From the NCBI GenBank assembly GCA_023898765.1, contig CP060238.1:248001-312000 (forward strand): a stretch of DNA of 64,000 bases, given 5' to 3'. Below the pieces are notes generated by a model that saw only the letters and a list, made by a program, of their open reading frames with translations, was not told where the DNA came from and did no database searches. Shown here piece after piece: positions 60,106 to 64,000 of this stretch. The position numbers and the translations under genes are program-made. Source of the DNA: Rhodospirillales bacterium (lineage in GTDB: Bacteria; Pseudomonadota; Alphaproteobacteria; Micavibrionales; Micavibrionaceae). The first letter of the stretch is position 1, and every line of letters starts with the position of its first letter.

Positions 60106-61506
60106 ATGGCGAAATCATCTAAAAACTACGTTTGCCAGTCCTGCGGGGCCGTAAGTTCCAAATGGGCCGGTAAATGTGAATCCTGCGCGGCATGGAATTC
60201 TCTTATCGAAGAAATCGCGGAAGGAACGGTCCCCAAAGGACTCGGGTCCTCTAAAAAAGGGCATCGCTTGAAGCTCTCGGGCCTGAAGGGGGAAGAAACG
60301 GAGAAAAAACCGCGCCATGTAACACAACTGCCCGAATTTGACCGTGTAACCGGCGGCGGACTGGTGCCGGGATCAACTTTGCTCATTGGCGGAGATCCTG
60401 GAATCGGAAAATCGACCTTATTGTTGCAGGTCGTGTGCAAGCTGGCATTGGCCGGCAAGCGCTGCCTTTATATCTCCGGCGAGGAGTCGATAGACCAGGT
60501 GCGTTTGCGGGCGCAGCGGCTGGAACTTGAGTCCGCGCCCGTCGAACTCGCAAGCGCAACGAATGTGCGCGATATTGTGGCTTCGATGGACGATCCGGCC
60601 CATCCGGTCGATCTGATGGTCATTGATTCCATTCAGACAATGTATGTGGACAATGTGGAATCGGCCCCGGGAACGGTCACGCAGGTCAGAACATCCGCGC
60701 AGGAAATTTCACGCGCCGCCAAACGGCGCGGCATTTGCGTCCTCTTTGTCGGACATGTCACCAAAGACGGGCAAATTGCAGGCCCCCGGGTATTAGAACA
60801 TCTGGTAGATGCCGTTTTATATTTCGAAGGAGACCGCGGACATTCTTTTCGCATTTTGCGTACGGTCAAAAACCGTTTCGGCCCGACGGACGAAATCGGC
60901 GTTTTCGAAATGGCGCACGAAGGACTGGTTGAAGTCGCCAACCCCTCGGAGCTTTTCCTGGCACAGCGGCAGGAAAATGTCGCAGGAAGCGCCGTTTTAG
61001 CGGGGCTGGAAGGCACACGCCCCGTGCTGGTGGAAGTCCAGGCTTTGGTTGCACCTTCCGCTTTCGGCACACCGCAGCGCGCCGTCATCGGCTGGGATAC
61101 AAAGCGTCTGGCAATGATTTTAGCCGTGCTCGAAGCACGCTGCGGCGTAACCCTGTCCGGCAGCGATATTTTTCTCAACATCGCAGGCGGTATACGCATG
61201 CATGAACCTGCGGTGGATCTGGCCGTTGCGGCGGCCCTCGTCAGTTCCCACAGCGGCGTGCCCGTATCGGGCGACACCGTCTTTTTTGGAGAAGTCGGCC
61301 TGGCCGGAGAGGTGCGCAGCGTTTCCCAACCGGACCTCCGTTTGAAAGAGGCAACAAAACTGGGGTTTGGAAAAGCCGTTATTCCCTGTTCCCCCCGAAC
61401 AAAAACAAAAAGGCTTCGGAAAGACCTGAATGTAGAGGAAATCGATCATCTGGAAGCGCTCGTGGCCTTGTTTTCTGAAAAACACAAGGGCATTCGGGCG
61501 GCGTAG
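60106..61506 (+). CDS. radA: RadA (Sms), DNA repair and recombination ATPase
   Basis: This 466-residue protein helps process recombination intermediates and drives branch migration. The N-terminal C4 zinc finger is CQSCGAVSSKWAGKCESC, Walker A is GGDPGIGKST (about 95-104), and the RadA-specific motif KNRFG is present near residue 250. The C-terminal Lon-protease-like domain (SGSDIFLNIAGGIRMHEPAV, without protease residues) completes it. The gene is preceded by GAAAGG at a good distance. Confidence 0.95.
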   Translation: MAKSSKNYVCQSCGAVSSKWAGKCESCAAWNSLIEEIAEGTVPKGLGSSKKGHRLKLSGLKGEETEKKPRHVTQLPEFDRVTGGGLVPGSTLLIGGDPGIGKSTLLLQVVCKLALAGKRCLYISGEESIDQVRLRAQRLELESAPVELASATNVRDIVASMDDPAHPVDLMVIDSIQTMYVDNVESAPGTVTQVRTSAQEISRAAKRRGICVLFVGHVTKDGQIAGPRVLEHLVDAVLYFEGDRGHSFRILRTVKNRFGPTDEIGVFEMAHEGLVEVANPSELFLAQRQENVAGSAVLAGLEGTRPVLVEVQALVAPSAFGTPQRAVIGWDTKRLAMILAVLEARCGVTLSGSDIFLNIAGGIRMHEPAVDLAVAAALVSSHSGVPVSGDTVFFGEVGLAGEVRSVSQPDLRLKEATKLGFGKAVIPCSPRTKTKRLRKDLNVEEIDHLEALVALFSEKHKGIRAA

Positions 61507-62028
61507 TTTTAGGAAAATCCAATAACAACTTAGAAAAAACAATGTTTTCTAATATAAAAAACCAAAGTTCAGGGTATTATATTAGCTTTTACTTTATTTA
61601 ATTTCTGTTTTATAAAAGAAAAAATAATTTTTTTTCGTTTTTTATTGATATATCGAAATATTTGTTATACAAACAAGGAACACACCCTCTATTACCGCCG
61701 TTTGTCCGGAGACCTTGTTACAGGGTCTCCGGACCTTTTTTAGGAAATAGCTTGTCTGCGTTTCATGAATAAGAAGAAACACCAAAACAAGAGCATTGCG
61801 AATTAAGCCTCCGGAGTCACAGGTCCGCCCCGCTTATCCTGTTGCCGCCGGCCAAAGCATAAAACTGCCATATCGCGCAACCTCCCGAATATAACGCTTT
61901 GCGCAAAACCGCCGAATCAAAAAACCCTTTTCAATCAATGTTTTGCCAACATTTTTACTTGACGCGCTCCTTTATGTTGGGGCATGCTTGGATTAACCTT
62001 AAGTTCACTGAGATATGAAAGATCAGAG
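61507..62028. other. Non-coding stretch between radA and ihfB
   Basis: The first 180 bp are strongly AT-rich with no ORF. A terminator follows at 61704-61741. The remaining 290 bp have no gene I can support; an ATG at 61765 gives only a 13-residue Lys-rich frame without a ribosome site. The ihfB promoter should lie here, but I cannot place its boxes. Confidence 0.6.
61704..61741 (+). terminator. Strong Rho-independent terminator between radA and ihfB
   Basis: GTCCGGAGACC and GGTCTCCGGAC form a perfect 11-bp stem with a 9-base loop, followed by CTTTTTT. It lies about 200 bp after radA, so an unseen small transcript could end here. Confidence 0.85.
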
Positions 62029-62361
62029 ATGACGAAATCTGAACTCATTCAGAAACTGGCAGAGCGCAATCCTCACCTTTTCCTGCGAGATGTCGAAAAA
62101 GTCGTAGATACGGTCTTTGAAGAAATCACGAACGCGCTTGTGAATGATGACCGCGTGGAATTGCGCGGATTCGGGGCCTTTTCGGTTAAACACCGCGATG
62201 CCCGCACAGGCCGGAATCCACGGACCGGGGAAACCGTTCATGTTGACTCCAAACGCCTGCCTTTTTTTAAAACCGGCAAAGCGCTCCGCGAAAAGCTGAA
62301 TGGAACAACGGACGATTCTCAGGCGGAAGAAGATCCCTTTTATGACAGGGATTCTTTCTAA
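62029..62361 (+). CDS. ihfB: IhfB, integration host factor beta subunit (HU/IHF family)
   Basis: This protein of about 110 residues starts MTKSELIQKLAERNPHLFLR and has the DNA-binding arm RGFGAFSVKHRDARTGRNPR with the conserved Pro of IHF/HU (GRNPRTGETV). It bends DNA as a dimer with IhfA. The start is chosen at this ATG; the frame to 61984 adds 15 residues without similarity. The tail after residue 93 (NGTTDDSQAEEDPFYDRD) is acidic and longer than in E. coli. The order ihfB-lapA-pyrF-trpF is typical of alphaproteobacteria. Confidence 0.93.
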   Translation: MTKSELIQKLAERNPHLFLRDVEKVVDTVFEEITNALVNDDRVELRGFGAFSVKHRDARTGRNPRTGETVHVDSKRLPFFKTGKALREKLNGTTDDSQAEEDPFYDRDSF

Positions 62362-62385
62362 CCTGCCCTTTGGGAATTTAAGCTG

Positions 62386-62703
62386 ATGCTCATACTAAAA
62401 TGGATAACTTCCCTGCTGCTTATCATCGCGGCGGTTTTGTTTTCTCTGGCACACCGTCAGGAGGTTTCTTTTACATGGAGCCCTTTTCACGACCCCGCCA
62501 ATGTTCCGCTTTATCTCCTTGCTCTCGGCATGGTTGGAATCGGGATTTTTTTAGGCGTTATCGCAACATGGCTCAGCATGGGACGGCTTCGCAAAGACCG
62601 CCGGACATTGCGCAAAACGGTTAAGATGCTTGAAAAAGAACTTGGAAAGGCCAACGCGGAAATTTTCAATGGCTCCCTGATTGAAGGACCAAAAGATGAC
62701 TGA
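62386..62703 (+). CDS. lapA: LapA domain-containing membrane protein (DUF1049)
   Basis: This 105-residue protein has two membrane helices (WITSLLLIIAAVLFSLAH and VPLYLLALGMVGIGIFLGVI), followed by a cytoplasmic coiled coil (RLRKDRRTLRKTVKMLEKEL). The HRQEVSFTWSPFHDP loop is the usual LapA pattern. In E. coli LapA works with LapB to control LpxC and LPS amount, but here lapB is not adjacent. It lies 24 bp after ihfB, and its stop overlaps the pyrF start. Confidence 0.87.
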   Translation: MLILKWITSLLLIIAAVLFSLAHRQEVSFTWSPFHDPANVPLYLLALGMVGIGIFLGVIATWLSMGRLRKDRRTLRKTVKMLEKELGKANAEIFNGSLIEGPKDD

Positions 62704-63388
62704 AACCCTGCCAAAAATTTTTTGCGCTATCGATACGCCGGATCTGGATCAGGCCGTCAGTCTTATTCGCGCCCTCTCCGCCGCAGGATGCGGCGTTAAA
62801 CTGGGGCTGGAGTTTTTTAGCGCCCACGGCCCGCAAGGAGTGCGCAATATCATGGAAAAATGCGGCCGTCCGCCCGTTTTTCTGGATTTAAAATATCATG
62901 ACATTCCGAACACAGTTGCCGGTGCCGTCCGCGCGGCATCTGATCTCGGCGTCGTATATCTGAATGTCCACGCCTCCGGCGGGCTAGAAATGATGCGCGC
63001 CGCCAAAGAAGCCTGTGCGCCCGGCGTACGGCTTCTGGCCGTTACCATCCTGACCAGCCTCGATGAACAGGCTATCGCCAAAATCGGCTATCAGGAAGGC
63101 ATTGAAAGCCGCGTCAGGCAAATGGCCCTTTTAACACAGGAGGCCGGACTGGACGGGATTGTTTGTTCCGCCAGAGAAGTTGCACTGGTCCGAGACGCCT
63201 GCGGCCCCGATTTCATCCTGATGGTCCCCGGAATACGCCCTGCCGGGTCCGACAAGCAAGACCAAAAACGCAGCATGACCCCGCGGGATGCCCTGAGAGA
63301 AGGGGCCACGCATCTTGTGATTGGCCGCCCGATTACACAGGCCGACAATCCGGCGGCGGCGGCGGAAGAAATTTTGAAGAGCCTATGA
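62696..63388 (+). CDS. pyrF: PyrF, orotidine 5'-phosphate decarboxylase
   Basis: This enzyme of about 230 residues does the last step of UMP synthesis. The motif VFLDLKYHDIPNTV contains the catalytic Asp-Lys-Asp set, and KLGLEFFSAHGPQGV and PGIRPAGSDKQDQKR are the substrate-binding parts. The start MTETLPKIFCAID overlaps the lapA end (ATGACTGA). The stop overlaps the trpF start (ATGA), so lapA, pyrF and trpF are translationally coupled. Confidence 0.95.
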   Translation: MTETLPKIFCAIDTPDLDQAVSLIRALSAAGCGVKLGLEFFSAHGPQGVRNIMEKCGRPPVFLDLKYHDIPNTVAGAVRAASDLGVVYLNVHASGGLEMMRAAKEACAPGVRLLAVTILTSLDEQAIAKIGYQEGIESRVRQMALLTQEAGLDGIVCSAREVALVRDACGPDFILMVPGIRPAGSDKQDQKRSMTPRDALREGATHLVIGRPITQADNPAAAAEEILKSL

Positions 63389-64000
63389 CCGATGTTAAAA
63401 TATGCGGAGTGAAAACTCCTGAAGCGCTGACGGCCGCAATAGAAGGCGGCGCGCGCTTTGTCGGGTTCGTCTTTTATCCGCCTTCCCCGCGCTTTATCGA
63501 TCCTTCCGTTGCGGCTTATCTGGCCGGTTTTGTGCCCCAAACCGTCCGGATCGTCGGGCTTTTTGTGGACCCGTCCGACGAGGAACTGGAAAAGGTGCTC
63601 CGGGAGGTTCGCCTTGATATGCTGCAACTTCACGGAAGCGAAAGCCCCGGACGTCTTATGGAGATCAAAAAGAAATTCGGCCTTCCCCTCATCAAAGCCG
63701 TTAAAGTTGCAGCAAAATCCGATCTGGACTGCCTGCCGGGATTTGAAGCATCTGCCGACTGGATTCTCTTTGATGCCAGGGAAAACAAATCCTCTTCAGA
63801 CCTCCCCGGCGGAAACGGCCTGCCCTTCGACTGGACATTGCTGCAGGATTTTTGCAGCAAAAATCCTCCTCAAAAACCATGGATGCTGGCCGGCGGCTTA
63901 ACGGCCGAAAATATACCCACCGCCCTTGAAATTTTGCAACCGGACGCCCTGGATGTTTCCAGCGGCGTTGAATCGGCCGCGGGCGTAAAAGATCCCGACA
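63385..64000 (+). CDS. trpF: TrpF, phosphoribosylanthranilate isomerase (3' end outside window)
   Basis: The gene runs off the right edge after 205 codons. TrpF converts phosphoribosylanthranilate to CdRP in tryptophan synthesis. The start gives MTDVKICGVKTPEALTAA with the catalytic Cys in KICGVK. FVFYPPSPRFI, LQLHGSESP and the phosphate-binding LAGGLTAENI with DVSSGVE follow, all as in the family. It overlaps pyrF by ATGA. Confidence 0.94.
   Translation, partial: MTDVKICGVKTPEALTAAIEGGARFVGFVFYPPSPRFIDPSVAAYLAGFVPQTVRIVGLFVDPSDEELEKVLREVRLDMLQLHGSESPGRLMEIKKKFGLPLIKAVKVAAKSDLDCLPGFEASADWILFDARENKSSSDLPGGNGLPFDWTLLQDFCSKNPPQKPWMLAGGLTAENIPTALEILQPDALDVSSGVESAAGVKDPD

Noticed and set aside
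61765..61806. 13-residue Lys-rich frame that could be a leader peptide before ihfB
   Set aside because: It has no ribosome site and no attenuator after it; the terminator lies before it.

Overview
The window reads as a chromosomal segment of an alphaproteobacterium of moderate GC content. The pairing of an Hsp20 gene with a DUF1150 gene, the NDUFS6-type zinc-finger protein, the lptC-lptA-lptB-rpoN-hpf-ptsN order and the ihfB-lapA-pyrF-trpF order all point that way. The secreted proteases, the chromosomal Dot/Icm-type genes and the flagellum would suit a predatory or host-associated lineage such as a Micavibrio-like group, but that assignment is inference.

Layout. 1-1.3 kb: end of flgK and flgL (flagellar hook-filament junction). 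1.3-8.3 kb, minus strand: a type IVB (Dot/Icm, IncI-Tra-like) secretion block reading DsbC-like, unknown 363-aa protein, lytic transglycosylase, DotD, DotC, DotB, IcmT, TcpQ-like protein, pilin-like protein. 8.3-14.5 kb: FIST sensor, lemA with an M48 protease, a Bax-inhibitor-1 protein, an orphan sigma-54 response regulator, mscL and tRNA-Ala. 14.5-17.1 kb: metF and guaA. 17.1-18.96 kb: an AT-rich island inserted at the 3' end of guaA. It is bounded by repeats of the guaA end, split by a third repeat copy, and holds an integrase fragment, ORF remnants and a restriction-endonuclease-like gene that looks frameshifted. 19-28.5 kb: housekeeping genes (M16 peptidase, thrC, M32 carboxypeptidase, histone-H1-like protein, flavoprotein, Hsp20/DUF1150 with a probable ROSE RNA thermometer). 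28.5-36.8 kb: a degenerate PtsN, hpf, rpoN, lptB, a LysE-type exporter, lptA, lptC, kdsD and an RNase D-like gene, with murI on the opposite strand. 37-45.7 kb: a receiver/degenerate-GGDEF protein, two unknown envelope proteins, recR, lolA, an SGNH hydrolase, a PfkB kinase and ftsK. 45.8-59.7 kb: a secretion and surface region with an RTX M10 protease, a TPR sulfotransferase, a SET-like protein, two DUF4402 proteins with a PapD-like chaperone, a very large RTX subtilisin carrying a fresh 594-bp tandem duplication, and a Cys-rich protein. 59.8-64 kb: tRNA-Trp, radA, ihfB, lapA, pyrF and the start of trpF.

How the parts connect. DotB (ATPase), DotC and DotD (outer-membrane core) and IcmT are recognisable parts of one export machine. 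The transglycosylase and disulfide isomerase are typical assembly helpers, but the remaining Dot/Icm subunits lie outside the window. The two large RTX proteases share nearly the same C-terminal domain and probably use one type I secretion system, also not in the window. The lpt genes, kdsD and lolA serve outer-membrane biogenesis. rpoN matches the sigma-54 activator at 12.3 kb.

The most unusual items are the guaA island, the Dot/Icm block with its TcpQ/pilin-like tail, the Hsp20 thermometer, the PtsN without its phosphorylatable histidine, the exporter gene embedded in the lpt operon, and the duplicated protease domain.
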